From assembly GCA_029215795.1 (NCBI GenBank), contig JARDYH010000002.1:294903973-294967972 (forward strand): DNA of 64,000 nucleotides, read 5' to 3'. This stretch comes from Anniella stebbinsi. Lineage: Eukaryota; Chordata; Lepidosauria; Squamata; Anniellidae. This document shows, in pieces, positions 9,979 through 20,164 of this stretch (the first letter of the stretch is position 1; each line of letters opens with the position of its first letter). The position numbers and the translations under genes were made by a program. The notes under the pieces are model-generated. The model made no database searches, had not been told where the DNA came from, and was given only the letters and a program-made list of their open reading frames with translations.

Positions 9979-11965
9979 TTTTTTTTTTTTTTTGAAATAA
10001 TTTTATTAATTTCAACATAATAATAACATAAACAATAACATAAAATACATACATAATCCTCGACAATCCCCCCCGTGCACCCCCATTCCAAGAGACCTTC
10101 TCTTAATCTTTTATTCTATCCAGAAATTTATCGACTCTTTTGACGGTGTTTGTCCCTTCCCCGATCTTAATACATATTCCAATAGGGGACTCCATATTTC
10201 CCCAAAATCATTTTTACCGGACATTCCCCTCTTTAATTTCATTCTACAAGTCAGCATATCATTCAATGCCATATCCCATATTTCTTTATACCATTCTTCT
10301 ATTGTATAGCTTCCTTGTCCTTTCCAATTTTTTGCAATCATTAATCTAACAGGTGTCAGGAGGTTGTTTATCAATTCTCTCTTATTTTTGTCCTCTTCCC
10401 CTTTATCCCATATTGCTAGTAGAGCGAGCTTCGGGTTTAATTCCACTTTACTTCCCATTATTTCACTTATTTCCTTAAATACCCTTTTCCAAAATTTTTG
10501 TACATATTCACAGCTCCACCACATATGGTAATAAGTTCCAACCTCCTGGCATCCCCTCCAACAATTTTTAGATATTTTTTTGTCTATCTGGTGAAATCTA
10601 ACCGGTGTTAGATACCATCTCCACAATACCTTATAAAAATTCTCCTTAATTCTGATCGATAGCAATTTTAACATTCTTGCATTCCACAACCTCTCCCAGT
10701 TGTATTCCTTAATTTCTCCATTTACATCCTCTTCCCAAACCTTTTTTATTGCTTTAAGTGAATTTTGAAATTCCTCCTCTATCAATAATTTATATATCTC
10801 ACTAGTCAACCCTTTCTTATTTTTCTTTTCTTCTTTCCTACCTTTTGACTCTATTAAGTCTTCAAATCTTGTATTATTTCTACACTTTTTATTTTTCAGT
10901 TTCCATTCCTGAGTCCATTTCCCTAATTGTATACATTTAAACCATGCTGATTTTTGACCTATCAATAGCTCTTTAATTTGCTCATTATCCTTCAAATTTT
11001 CCATCCACTTCCCTAACTTAATTATTTCCTTATCTTTCAATCTCGCTTCAATCTCCACTTTTAACACTCTTGGGAAATTCTCCACTACTACCACCGGGGC
11101 AAGTGGTGAATCTCCTGGTATCAACTTCCCCCTAAATTTCTCCCAGATCTCCACTATATTTACCAACAAAGGGTTGTCCAGTCCCTTTAATTCTCTCTTT
11201 TGAATTTTTTTAAAAAATATATTTTTCAATTTATAATCTATTTCCCCAGTTTGCGTCTCCATCCACTCCAAATCTTCCTCCCCTAGAATACAGCTTATAA
11301 CATATCTTAACTGATTAGCTATATAATAATACTTAATATTTGGAAGTCCTAAACCTCCCTTCTTTTGAGCCTTATACCATAACCCTTTATTAATCCTAGC
11401 TTTCTTATCCCCATTACAATATGCGTTAATTATATTTTGCCAACTTTTCAACTCTACATCTGATATTTTAATTGGTAACATTCTAAACAAAAAATTAATC
11501 TTAGGTAAAATCTTCATTTTAATAATTGCTATTCTACCAAACCAAGAATGTTTTAATTTCTTATATACTTCTAATTTCTCCCCTACTTGTTTTTTTAAAG
11601 CTACCAAGTTAAGTTCCTCTAGCCTTTCTAAATCTCTATCAATATTAATCCCTAAGTATCGTACTATATTTTTAAGTCTAAGACCCAACTTAACCTTACC
11701 TTCTTCCAGCTCTTCCTTATTATAATTAAATAACATCATTTCTGACTTCCCCCAATTTACTTTTAATCCCGTAATTTCTCCAAATTCTCTTAAATGTTTC
11801 TTAATCACCTCTGCACTCCCTAAGGGATCTTCTACTGTCAATAAAGTATCGTCCGCAAACATATTCATTTTAATCTTCTCCTTTCTTCCTATCCCCTTCA
11901 CTCTTTCATCTTCCCTTATTACATTTGCCAAAATTTCTATTACTATTGCAAATAAGATCGGTGAA
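9979..11965 (-). mobile_element. 5'-truncated L1 LINE with a 54-bp target duplication
   Basis: The 3' poly(A) tail appears as a T run at about 9978-9993 on the + strand. The L1 body ends at about 11965 inside the RT domain. Bases 9925-9978 are repeated at 11966-12019 with no mismatch that I see, a duplication of about 54 bp. L1 target duplications are usually about 7-20 bp. The copy shares ORF2 with the full-length L1 at 39570-45165 but differs at many sites, so it derives from another source copy. Confidence 0.9.
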
Positions 11966-11970
11966 TTCAT
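10111..11970 (-). CDS. ORF2: L1 ORF2 C-terminal part, 619 codons, uninterrupted
   Basis: The frame covers the end of the L1 reverse transcriptase and the C-terminal domain. It has SPILFAIVIEILANVIRED, the catalytic FADDTLL near residue 38, LKVNWGKSEMMLF, then the long thumb/C-domain and a Cys-rich segment matching C-x3-C-x7-H-x4-C (CWRGC...H...C) typical of L1 ORF2. There is no stop over 1.86 kb, so the insertion is young. The endonuclease and the first RT blocks are missing, so it cannot work alone. The ATG at 11970 lies in the duplicated target DNA (ATGAATTCA), not in L1; L1-derived codons begin at about the third residue. It is probably not translated. Confidence 0.9.
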   Translation of the reverse strand: MNSPILFAIVIEILANVIREDERVKGIGRKEKIKMNMFADDTLLTVEDPLGSAEVIKKHLREFGEITGLKVNWGKSEMMLFNYNKEELEEGKVKLGLRLKNIVRYLGINIDRDLERLEELNLVALKKQVGEKLEVYKKLKHSWFGRIAIIKMKILPKINFLFRMLPIKISDVELKSWQNIINAYCNGDKKARINKGLWYKAQKKGGLGLPNIKYYYIANQLRYVISCILGEEDLEWMETQTGEIDYKLKNIFFKKIQKRELKGLDNPLLVNIVEIWEKFRGKLIPGDSPLAPVVVVENFPRVLKVEIEARLKDKEIIKLGKWMENLKDNEQIKELLIGQKSAWFKCIQLGKWTQEWKLKNKKCRNNTRFEDLIESKGRKEEKKNKKGLTSEIYKLLIEEEFQNSLKAIKKVWEEDVNGEIKEYNWERLWNARMLKLLSIRIKENFYKVLWRWYLTPVRFHQIDKKISKNCWRGCQEVGTYYHMWWSCEYVQKFWKRVFKEISEIMGSKVELNPKLALLAIWDKGEEDKNKRELINNLLTPVRLMIAKNWKGQGSYTIEEWYKEIWDMALNDMLTCRMKLKRGMSGKNDFGEIWSPLLEYVLRSGKGQTPSKESINFWIE

Positions 11971-12019
11971 TTTATTTTATGTTTCCTTTTTTAAAAAGAT
12001 CTGGTTTATTTTGCCTTGT
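11966..12019. repeat. Target-site duplication, right copy (54 bp)
   Basis: It is identical by eye to 9925-9978. The last base may belong to the poly(T) overlap, so the true length is 53 or 54. Confidence 0.9.
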
Positions 12020-12301
12020 CTGGAAAGGGTCTTCTTTAATTTTTAAGCTAACTGCTTGTGTTTCCCCCACCCATCTAATAAATCTGATTTTACTTTGTTG
12101 GCAATTTTTAAAAATATAATTATGTATATAATTGCTTTGGCTTGCTATGATTTTCCCATTTTAATTTTAAAACATCTGCTTGGGGTTTATTTGTTTTTCC
12201 ACTTTTTAAAATTAAAAAAAAAACAGTTTGTGGTTACTGTGGTTAGAAATGTTTTTTTTTTTCTTATAAAATGTGTTTGTTCTCCTTTGGCCGGCAATAG
12301 A

Positions 12302-12348
<47 letters not shown>

Positions 12349-13095
12349 TCAACTTTAAACCATCTGTGGTTTCTTTGGCTAGCAATTATTTTTAATTCTT
12401 TTAAAAACTTATATCTTTTTGTTCTGGGCTGGCAGTTGTTTATCTTTGTTATTGTCTTTTAAAAAATGCTTGCAGTTTGGGGTTGCTTGAAGCCAGTTTT
12501 GATTTTGATCCCCCCCCCTTTCCTCTTTAAAATCTGAGTTTGGTTGGTTTAGGCCAATTCTGATTTTAGGTGTCCCCCTTTTTTGTGGTTCTGTGCTTTG
12601 CAGGCACGGTCATGTGCCTGAGCTTTCACTTTATGGTTTGCTGATTGCTTTAGCTCTTGGTTTCTGTGTTGCTCTGAAGACAGACGACCCATCAAGAACA
12701 AGAAGAAATGTAGCACTAGGAATCTTCCAACTGGAAGCACCCTAAGTCCTAACTATGGAGTTGCCTCTTTTTCCTTCTAGGTCCCACCTCGTCCTGCTCC
12801 TTGCCATCATTGTCTTCCTCCTCCTTCACCTTTGCAACAGGTCCAGACATTACAATCCTATATGCGTTTATTCCAAAGCAAGTCTCATTAAATTGGATAG
12901 CCCTTATTCCCAGGTAAATATCTATAGGATTATGCCATGAATGCCAATGTTCACAAGGGAGGAGGATGCTGATGCCTGGACTGAGCCCAGTCAAGTTCTC
13001 TTTTCTGATGGAGGCTTTAGGCTAAACCCCAGGCTGCAGTTTTAATAGGTGACCATCTATAAGTGTGCTCAATTTATTCTACAGGGTTTTGCTAT
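12020..13095. other. Unique AT-rich stretch with a (TTTC)n tract
   Basis: No gene is recognised. A pure TTTC tetranucleotide repeat spans 12303-12350. A copy of the dispersed AGTAAGTCCCA-type repeat lies at about 12845-12935. Runs of T suggest decayed retrotransposon tails. Confidence 0.45.
12303..12350 (+). repeat. (TTTC)n microsatellite
   Basis: Twelve uninterrupted TTTC units. Confidence 0.95.
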
Positions 13096-13097
13096 AG

Positions 13098-13195
13098 ACC
13101 AGCCTTCTCCAACCTTGTGCTTTCCAGATGTTTGGATGACAACTCCCATTCCTGACAATTGGCCCTGCTGGCTTGGGCTGGTGGGAGTTAACGAG
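13098..13195. repeat. Palindromic 'CAACTCCCAT...GGGAGTT' MITE
   Basis: It begins ACCAGCCTTCTCCAACCTTG, then GACAACTCCCATTCC, then the complementary half GCTGGTGGGAGTT. This short inverted-repeat family recurs at least ten times in the window and is very common in reptile genomes. Confidence 0.65.
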
Positions 13196-14101
13196 CTCCA
13201 TCACACCTAAGCCCCCCCCCCCCGCCCCAGTTTGTTTCCTTAGTGAGTGAAGTGCTGGGCACTTTTACATCTGTGCATTGTTGTGCTATTTCAGCTCATG
13301 CATCTTTTCACCTGTATCATTATGCCGGCGAAATCTTCCGCCTGCCCCCCTACATTCTCCTTTCCCCCTGCAGTTTTTTTTATTTCTGCACAAATACAAT
13401 AGTACAGCAGCCTGAAACTGCACAATTATGGTAAAATAACACACTATGCTTTCCCCTAAGGTCATATCAGACAAGATAAGTTAAGAGAAAGTATTACAAT
13501 TAGATTTGGAGACGTTTGTGGTCAATGCTGGCATGGCAAGGGGAAGCCGACATTGTTCTGGTCAGGAAACCCAGACATGCCTACTCAGGAGTAAGAACCA
13601 TAGAGTTGAATGGGATAGAGTCCCGGGCATGGGTTGTGGCGGCGGCCTTGCTCACCTTCTCCACAGGGTGTTAAGGCACCCTCTCTCCCTCCCCCTTCAC
13701 GGTTGAGCAGTTGAGCGGAGAACTGCCCCACCCTCCTCTTTTGTCAACGAGGCAGCCCTTCAACACACATGCCCCCAACAAAAAATGGGATGGTCCGATA
13801 TCACGCAAGGACAGCAATACATGGGAGGGAGGAGCAGCTTTATTGTGCATGGAGAGAGAAAAACAACAGACTTCACCTGCTCCAAAATAAGATGATAATG
13901 GAGGGGAAAAGGTGAGATGAGCGCAGGGCAGGGCCGATGTCATGTGAGTACCGCACTGTAAAAACACATACCAGGCATGGCGAGAGTGCAATAAATTGCT
14001 GGTGTGATGGAGGTCCATGTCCAAAATTTCTGGGGGTCACCAGGTTGGGGAAGGCTGCTAGAGACAGTTACTTGGATTAATATGACCTCCCTATTTAAGC
14101 T

Positions 14102-14232
14102 AAGGCAGCCTTCCTGATTGCGGCACCCTCCAGATGTGTTGGATTACAAGTCCCAGCATCCCAAGCCAGCTGGCTGGGGATGCTGGAACTTGCAATCCAA
14201 CACATCTGAAAAGCACCACATCCAGGAAGGCT
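14102..14232. repeat. Palindromic MITE, near-complete copy
   Basis: AAGGCAGCCTTCCTGATTGC opens the copy and the complementary half GGATGCTGGAACTTGCAATC leads to CAGGAAGGCTGAGC at 14232. A fragment of the same family (CACCAGGTTGGGGAAGGCTG) lies just before, at 14038-14057. Confidence 0.7.
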
Positions 14233-14445
14233 GAGCTAAGTTTTGCTTTCAGTGGAACTGAGAGCTCTACAACTGTCCGCGAACCATTTAAATTCTGTGG
14301 AAACTGAAGTCATCTCATTTGAATCATTAATTAAAATAAATGCCACTGAAAATTGCCTTGTTAGAGGAAGTGATCTAGAATGTCGATTGCCACGGAATTT
14401 CAACAATTACGTTAATGGACTGTCTAATGTGTAATTAAAATTTGG
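14233..14445 (+). other. Possible conserved element or terminal exon
   Basis: An acceptor-like TTTTGCTTTCAG ends at 14251. The frame stays open for about 60 codons to TAA at 14432-14434. Its first part (LRALQLSANHLNSV) resembles one leucine-rich repeat, but no other repeat follows. The DNA holds several TAAT/ATTA cores (TTAATTAAAAT, AATTACGTTAATGG), as in conserved non-coding enhancers. It is not a known repeat. I cannot decide between exon, enhancer and chance. Confidence 0.25.
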
Positions 14446-14827
14446 CAATGCTAGGATGTTCAAGTCCAATTTTTGTTTTGGTTTCCAGAGGTGGAATAGA
14501 AAACAGCTTGGAACTGGATTGCAGCTAATGCACTCTCTTCAATTACACAGGTGTTTATTCTTGATTCAGTGATATTAACTGATTCACATGTGACATGCTT
14601 GTAGCATTGTGTCCAGTTATTTCATAGGACAAAAATAATGCACCAACAGATTGAAAATTTGCAGTCTAGTTTGGTAACTGTTTTGGCTAGATGTTAGCAT
14701 TTCCCCAGATCTAAAATAATAAAACCCAAGCAATTAAACCATGAGCTAAAAGAACATCATGGAATTCAGCACAGCATAACAATAAGTTGAATGAATGTAT
14801 TTTCTGCATATCATGTAAAGCTAGTAG

Positions 14828-14872
14828 ACAGGAACACAGGACGTTGCCTTACACTGAGTCAAAAAAGGAAAA
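14828..14872 (-). repeat. tRNA-derived SINE, 3' end fragment
   Basis: GACAGGAACACAGGACGTTG and CCTTACACTGAGTCA match the 3' end, in reverse orientation, of a common squamate tRNA-derived SINE. A larger part of that family is at 36733-36893. Confidence 0.5.
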
Positions 14873-15143
14873 GAAGCAGGTTCTCAGAATGCTAAGATAC
14901 TTTATTGTTCAAAAGAGATGAAGAAGTGCACTTTTAGGCTTTCCCCAGGCAACCAACAAAAAGCACAATAAATGTGCAATAATTATTCATGCTCCAAGGG
15001 ACCAGCAAGAGTCTCTTGCGGTTGGGTTTTATCGAAGGCCAGGGCCAGATCTACACCAAGCAGAATATAATGGTTTGTAAATGGTATATGCAATGTGTCC
15101 TGAGCCTGAACAGTTGTCAAAACCATTATAAACCGCTATAAAG

Positions 15144-16745
15144 TAGGGGTGTGCACGGACCCCCCGGATCGGATCGGGACCCGGATCGGGACCTCCAATT
15201 TTGTCCCGGACCGGTTCGGACAAAATCGGAGGCCCCCCGGACCGGATCGAGTCCGATCCCGATCCAAAAATCGGAAATTTTTGGATCGGCCGCCATTTTT
15301 TTCCCCATAGACTTGCATTGCAATGCAAGTCTATGAGGAAAAAATGGCGGCGGGTGGGTAAGGGGGGGCCTAACTCCCTCCCCCCCCCGGGGCCGTCCGC
15401 TGTGGACGGCCCCGGCAGGTAAACCCCCTCCCCCGCGCTCCCTACCCCCCCTGGGGCCGCCTGCTTCCATCCGCTGGCGCCCGCGGGCGCCAGCGGATAG
15501 AAGCGGACGGCTCCGGGGGGGGGTAAGCCCCCTTCCCCGCCACTTACCTTCTCGGCACGTCCGGCGCCGGCGGCTACTACCAGCGGGCTCCGCGGCCTAC
15601 TCTCGAGTAGCGCGCCGGGTGATGACATCACCCGGCGCGCCACCCTGGAGCAGGCCGCGGAGCCTGCTGGTAGTAGTAGGCGCCGGCGCCGGACGGGAGC
15701 CGCCGGGCCGGGCAGGTAAGGGCCCCCCTCCCCCCTCCCCCCTCCGCGCGCCCCCTCCTCCCCCCTCCCCCCTCCGCGCGCCCCCTCCTCCCCTCCACGC
15801 ACCCCCTCCTTACCTTTCCGGCCCGGCGGCTCCCGTCCGGCGCCGGCGCCTACTACTTCCAGCAGGCTCCGCGGCCTGCTCTAGAGTAGCGCGCCGGGTG
15901 ATGACATCACCCGGCGCGCCATCCTAGAGCAGGCCGCGGAGCCTGCTGGGAATAGTAGGCGCCGGCGCCGGACGGGAGCCGCCGGGCCGGAAAGGTAAGG
16001 GCCCCCCTCCCCCCTCCGCGCGCCCCCTCCTCCCCTCCACGCACCCCCTCCTTACCTTTCCGGCCCGGCGGCTCCCGTCCGGCGCCGGCGCCTACTACTA
16101 CCAGCAGGCTCCGCGGCCTGCTCTAGAGTAGCGCGCCGGGTGATGACATCACCCGGCGCGCCACCCTAGAGCAGGCCGCGGAGCCTGCTGGGAATAGTAG
16201 GCGCCGGCGCCGGACGGGAGCCGCCGGGCCGGAAAGGTAAGGGCCCCCCTCCCCCCTCCCCCCTCCGCGCGCCCCCTCCTCCCCTCCACGCACCCCCTCC
16301 TTACCTTCCCGGCCCGGTGGCTCCCGTCCGGCGCCGGCGCCTACTACTACCAGCAGGCTCCGCGGCCTGCTCTAGAGTAGCGCGCCGGGTGATGACATCA
16401 CCCGGCGCGCCACCCTAGAGCAGGCCGCGGAGCCTGCTAGTAGTAGTAGGCGCCGGCGCCGGACGGGAGCCACCGGGCCGAGAAGGTAAGTGCCCCCCTC
16501 CTCCCCCCCCCCGCTGTCCACTTTCATCGGCGGGCGCCCGCTGGCGCCCGCCAATGGAAGCGGCGGTGGGCGCCAGTGGGCGCCCGCCGATCCGCCGATC
16601 CGCCGAACCGGTTCGGAGCTTTTTCGGACCGGTTCGGATTGGATCGGCCGATCCAGCTGCGGGATCGGAAATCGGATAATTTATCCAATTTCCCACTGGA
16701 CCGGACTCGGATCGTGGATCGGGTCCGATCCAGTGCACATCCCTA
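15144..16745. mobile_element. hAT-like non-autonomous element with CpG-rich palindrome array
   Basis: The ends are TAGGGGTGTGCAC and GTGCACATCCCTA, a 13-bp inverted repeat with one mismatch. They are flanked by an exact 8-bp duplication, CTATAAAG, at 15136-15143 and 16746-16753, the size expected for hAT transposons. The subterminal regions are rich in GGATCGG repeats. The interior is extremely GC- and CpG-rich, with four palindromic units (see 15541-16490) and a palindrome AGACTTGCATTG/CAATGCAAGTCT at 15309-15334. No transposase frame is present; long open frames on both strands reflect base composition. Related copies are at 30108, 32372 and 37566. Confidence 0.85.
15541..16490. repeat. Four palindromic CpG units with outward-facing splice donors
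   Basis: The units are 15541-15720, 15811-16000, 16051-16240 and 16301-16490. Each is a palindrome of about 180-190 bp centred on GGGTGATGACATCACCC, with arms containing GGCGCCGGCGCC and CAGGCTCCGCGGCCTGCT. Each ends in CAG or AAG followed by GTAAG on the + strand (exon-side bases end at 15715, 15994, 16236, 16485) and the same signal on the minus strand (near 15548, 15813, 16055, 16304). C/T-rich spacers of 50-90 bp separate the units. Confidence 0.8.
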
Positions 16746-16773
16746 CTATAAAGCAGTAATGTAGATCCTGCCC

Positions 16774-18011
16774 AGATCTTCACCAAGCAGGTTTTGTTTT
16801 CTTTTGTTTAAAAAAGCTAAGCTAAAATAGCAGTCAAACAAGGCAGCGGAAAGGGCAAGAAGTCAGTAGGAAAAGGTGAGTTGGGCATTCTTTCATAGAA
16901 CTTTTCAGAGCTTCTGAAAGCCGTTCTTTTGTGCAGAAAAATGCAAGGGCACTGTTTCAGTGCAGCCCTGAACCCTCCATTGTGCCTCCACCCCTGAAGT
17001 GGCAGCCTTTGTCCATTGTCCTTTCGTGTGTGAGACAAGGCAAAGAGCATGGTGGTGATGCAGCATCTGCGCATTATTTCTGCTGTCGTGGAGCTTGAAA
17101 GTGACCAGCATCATCTAGAGGTGGGGACCTTACAGCTCAAAGCACAACTGCAATGCTCAAATAAATAAATAAATAAATAAATTTAAAGGTTATCTGGAAA
17201 GGTCCCATGGACCACTTTGTAGCAACTGAAGCAACTCATAATGAAGGTATTAATCAGCATGTACACCTGACTAATACCTTTGTATGAGCTCCTTTTATTC
17301 CAGCCTTCTAAAATGCTGCACCAAAAGCCTCAGTCACCACCAGTAGGATCAGTAATGTTGAACGGCAGACTGTCAGGCAGAGACATAATTAAAACTTAAG
17401 TGGGAAGCTCATCGGGGGGTGGGGGTGGGCAAGGGTGGAGAGTATCCAGAGAAATGAACATTGCACCATTTAATTAGCTAGAAGTCAGACTTGAAGATAT
17501 TCCACAGTAAATGACAACAAAACAGGAAGATAAAATGAAGAGGGACGATTCTTGCTGGTGCCAAGATGTTTGGTGGACAGTTTGGTGTCCCTGCTTATGG
17601 GTCCAAGATCAGAGGTTGTGTCTTTGAACAGCTGCTCTGGCCTATGCAGCCTGTCCTGCAACTTTGAGCTGAGATGCCTATCCGAAACGCATGCACAAGC
17701 AACTACAAGCCACCATTTTAAATCTCTCACAATGCCCCTGAGCATCTGACATAGGAACACGTTGGAGCTATGTGAGGTACTTGGGGCACTGTGGGAGATT
17801 TAAAATGGCAGTCACCTGGCATTCATTGCAAGGAAGCTGCTTTCAGAAGTGTGGCTGGGTTCCATATATTGTATTATATGTGCACATAGGCCGTTCTTTC
17901 TTTTTGAAGGGAATGCTGTTAAGGCGAGGTCCCTGAGGATGAGGAGAGAAGTGCACATATGTTTCAGGGGTGCATCAGAATATGCACAAAGCAGGGTTGA
18001 AACCCACTGCT
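16774..18011. other. Unique stretch without a recognised gene
   Basis: It holds a second short AGATCTTCACCAAGCAGG motif at 16774-16791 and an (AAAT)n run at 17157-17182. The open frames at 17485-17760 and 17812-18033 lie on both strands and have no recognised family. Confidence 0.4.
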
Positions 18012-18016
18012 GCAAC

Positions 18017-18466
18017 TGTTGGGGAAAATTCATTTAAGTTGAATAAAAGGACTGGACAGTTGCAATAAAAGGACTGGACAGTGCACCTGAAGTCAATTAG
18101 CTAGGAGAATAGTTTTTCTATCTGCTGCTGAAAGGGTCAGGGAGATAGTGGGTTTTTTCTAGAAGTTTTCCTAATTGATTAAGTGCTTAGTCATTGTCCA
18201 GTCTACTGTATATAAGCTGTAAATATTTGATGGAGGATGAGGAGAGAGGCTGGTTGATATGAGGATGGACGGATATGCTATGTAAAAATCTTCCTGGAAC
18301 CTGTATTATATTTGATGGACGATACTGCTGTATATATCTATTGGAATCACAGTAAAAGGCTTGTATTATACACAAACCGCTGGTGTGTGAGTATTTTTAC
18401 TGATTGGATCTCTGGAAACACGCTTACTCTGCTGTAAGTGAACCAGGAACACTTCTTTCTCGGACA
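18017..18466 (+). mobile_element. Solo LTR of an endogenous retrovirus-like element
   Basis: A 450-bp segment begins TGTTGGGG and ends CGGACA (TG...CA ends). It is flanked by a perfect 5-bp duplication, GCAAC, at 18012-18016 and 18467-18471. Inside are a 22-bp tandem repeat (AATAAAAGGACTGGACAGT at 18042 and 18064), a TATATAA box at about 18208-18215, and a variant poly(A) signal AGTAAA at 18351 followed by a GT-rich stretch near 18385. This order fits U3-R-U5. There are no gag, pol or env frames, so the copy is a solo LTR left by recombination. The 5-bp duplication fits several ERV classes and also some Gypsy elements. Confidence 0.7.
18208..18215 (+). promoter_or_regulatory. TATA box of the solo LTR
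   Basis: TATATAAG follows CTACTG about 190 bp from the LTR start. It is the only strong TATA motif in the LTR upstream of the predicted poly(A) signal. Confidence 0.45.
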
Positions 18467-18471
18467 GCAAC

Positions 18472-19970
18472 CCTACTCCTGCCCTAGCTGTGTGGGCTCA
18501 CTGCACCTGTGGAGACCTGGCCTCACTTCTGAAAGGGGTCAGAGCTCACCTGTTATGAAAACAGAGAGAAGAATCTACTGATGTGATGGATGGCTTTGGA
18601 GTAGAAGGGGGTGTGCTTTGGATTCATCCAAATCCAGAATCCGAAGCTAAATCAAGCTGGTTTGGACAGAGTTGGGAGATGTCTGAATTGAAGTGGAGCT
18701 TCGCCAAAGTGGAGCAAATCCAAATTTTTACATTCCTGAAGCTTTGCTGGCTATTGAGATTTGAAGGGACATAGAGACACATTTTCTCTTCAAAAATTAA
18801 TATATTTTTCTCCCCAAACTTTCCATATAAGGAAAACACCAAGGTGGGGAGAGGAGGGAGCTCTAGTATTGTGACTGGCAGCTCTAGCTTCTAATCACAG
18901 TGAGTGATTTTTACCGTGGCTCTCCAGTCCCAGTGCTCTGGGGAAGGGATGCGGAAGGGACATATCACAGGATTGTTCCAGCATTCCGTTATCTTTGCTA
19001 GTTCTCTCTCCCAAGAGCAGGAACATTAAAAAGTTTGTGTGGAGTCTGTGGGACCAGGGAGGGTGTAGCATTGGGTGCTTGCTTGGAAAACGTTGGACAT
19101 TCAAGTCCTTCTGCCTCTGCCACTATACGTTCCACACCCATGATCCAACCCTGTCATATTGCACTTTTTGTGATTCGGTGAGCAGAAAAACAAACAAACA
19201 AACAAAGCTATAAACTGTTTTTCATAACTTTTTAGCCCCTGCATCTAGTGTTCTGAAATGTTGGCAGTTTCTTGCCTAGGGATATCTCTGTGACATATGC
19301 TATTTACGTATAGATGCCCCCCACAAAGAAACCATGGGGGAGGGGGAAGAGAAAGCAAATCACTCCACTATCCAAAGTGTACAGCCTCCACTTCTACAAA
19401 AACTGATGTCATTATTCTTCTGAAATGTAGCAGGGTTTTTGTTTTTAGCTGGGCCACCTCTATGCCATATGTCAATTTTATAACCATCACCCACAAAGTT
19501 GTTTGAGGGCAGTTATTCTGAAAATGATATATGGCATAGGGAAGTAGGTTTTTTTTTTTTAAAAAAAACACCCAATAATCTGTATAGCGCTGAACAACCC
19601 CCCCCCCCCGCACCTATTCATCTGAAACATGGCAGACAAGAACACCTCTGAAAGTGCAGCTAAAAGTAAAAAACTTGTATATAAAAAAGGGAAAAAAAAC
19701 TTTAAAGGGACCCAGCAGAACCTCCCCCCACCAGGAGTCATCCACTCACAAGGAGCTATTGTGCTTGCAGGTTTCACCTAATTCTGCCTAACAGCACAAA
19801 AGTTATCATTCATTTGTTGATTTCCAATGATAATTAATAGGGGATTCAGATTTAATCCCCAAGTTGAATTGGGCAGTCTCTGAATTGGTTGAGTGAAATC
19901 AGGCTGTTTTCAGAATCATCAAAATTGGGGTCCAAAACAAATCTTGTGATCAGTGCACATCCTTACACAC
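18472..19970. other. Unique stretch without a recognised gene
   Basis: No exon with convincing splice sites is seen. Short A/T and C runs lie at 19550-19615. The open frames are short and overlap on both strands. Confidence 0.4.
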
Positions 19971-19974
19971 GTCA

Positions 19975-20135
19975 TGGTGTGTATCATCCTTACCCAACTT
20001 GGTACCCTTTATATATGTTGAACTGCAACTTTTATAATTCCCAGCCCACAGGGACAATGGCTGCACTGGCTGGGAATTATGGGAATTGCAGTCCAACACA
20101 TCTGGAGGGCACCAGGTTGGGGAAGAGTGGTGTAT
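19975..20135. repeat. Palindromic MITE, near-complete copy
   Basis: The inverted halves TTATAATTCCCAGCCCACAG and GGCTGGGAATTATGGGAATT flank a short centre. The copy ends CACCAGGTTGGGGAAGAG. It is of the same family as 14102-14232. Confidence 0.7.
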
Positions 20136-20164
20136 GTAATACACAAAGTTGGTAGGAGCCCTAG

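Larger units (their letters stand above)
15043..16773. mobile_element. GATCTACAC-type MITE split by a hAT-like element
   Basis: The parts 15043-15143 (GGCCAGATCTACACCAAGCA ... ACAGTTGTCAAAACCATTAT) and 16754-16773 (CAGTAATGTAGATCC) are the two ends of one MITE copy. The hAT-like element 15144-16745 sits inside it and duplicated CTATAAAG. Confidence 0.65.

Noticed and set aside
15541..16490. CRISPR-like array
   Set aside because: Repeats are 180-bp palindromes with similar spacers in a eukaryotic transposon; no Cas genes, and unit size is wrong.
15029..16786. Frames of up to 257 codons on both strands
   Set aside because: They lie inside palindromes of the hAT-like element and mirror each other; expected from high GC content.
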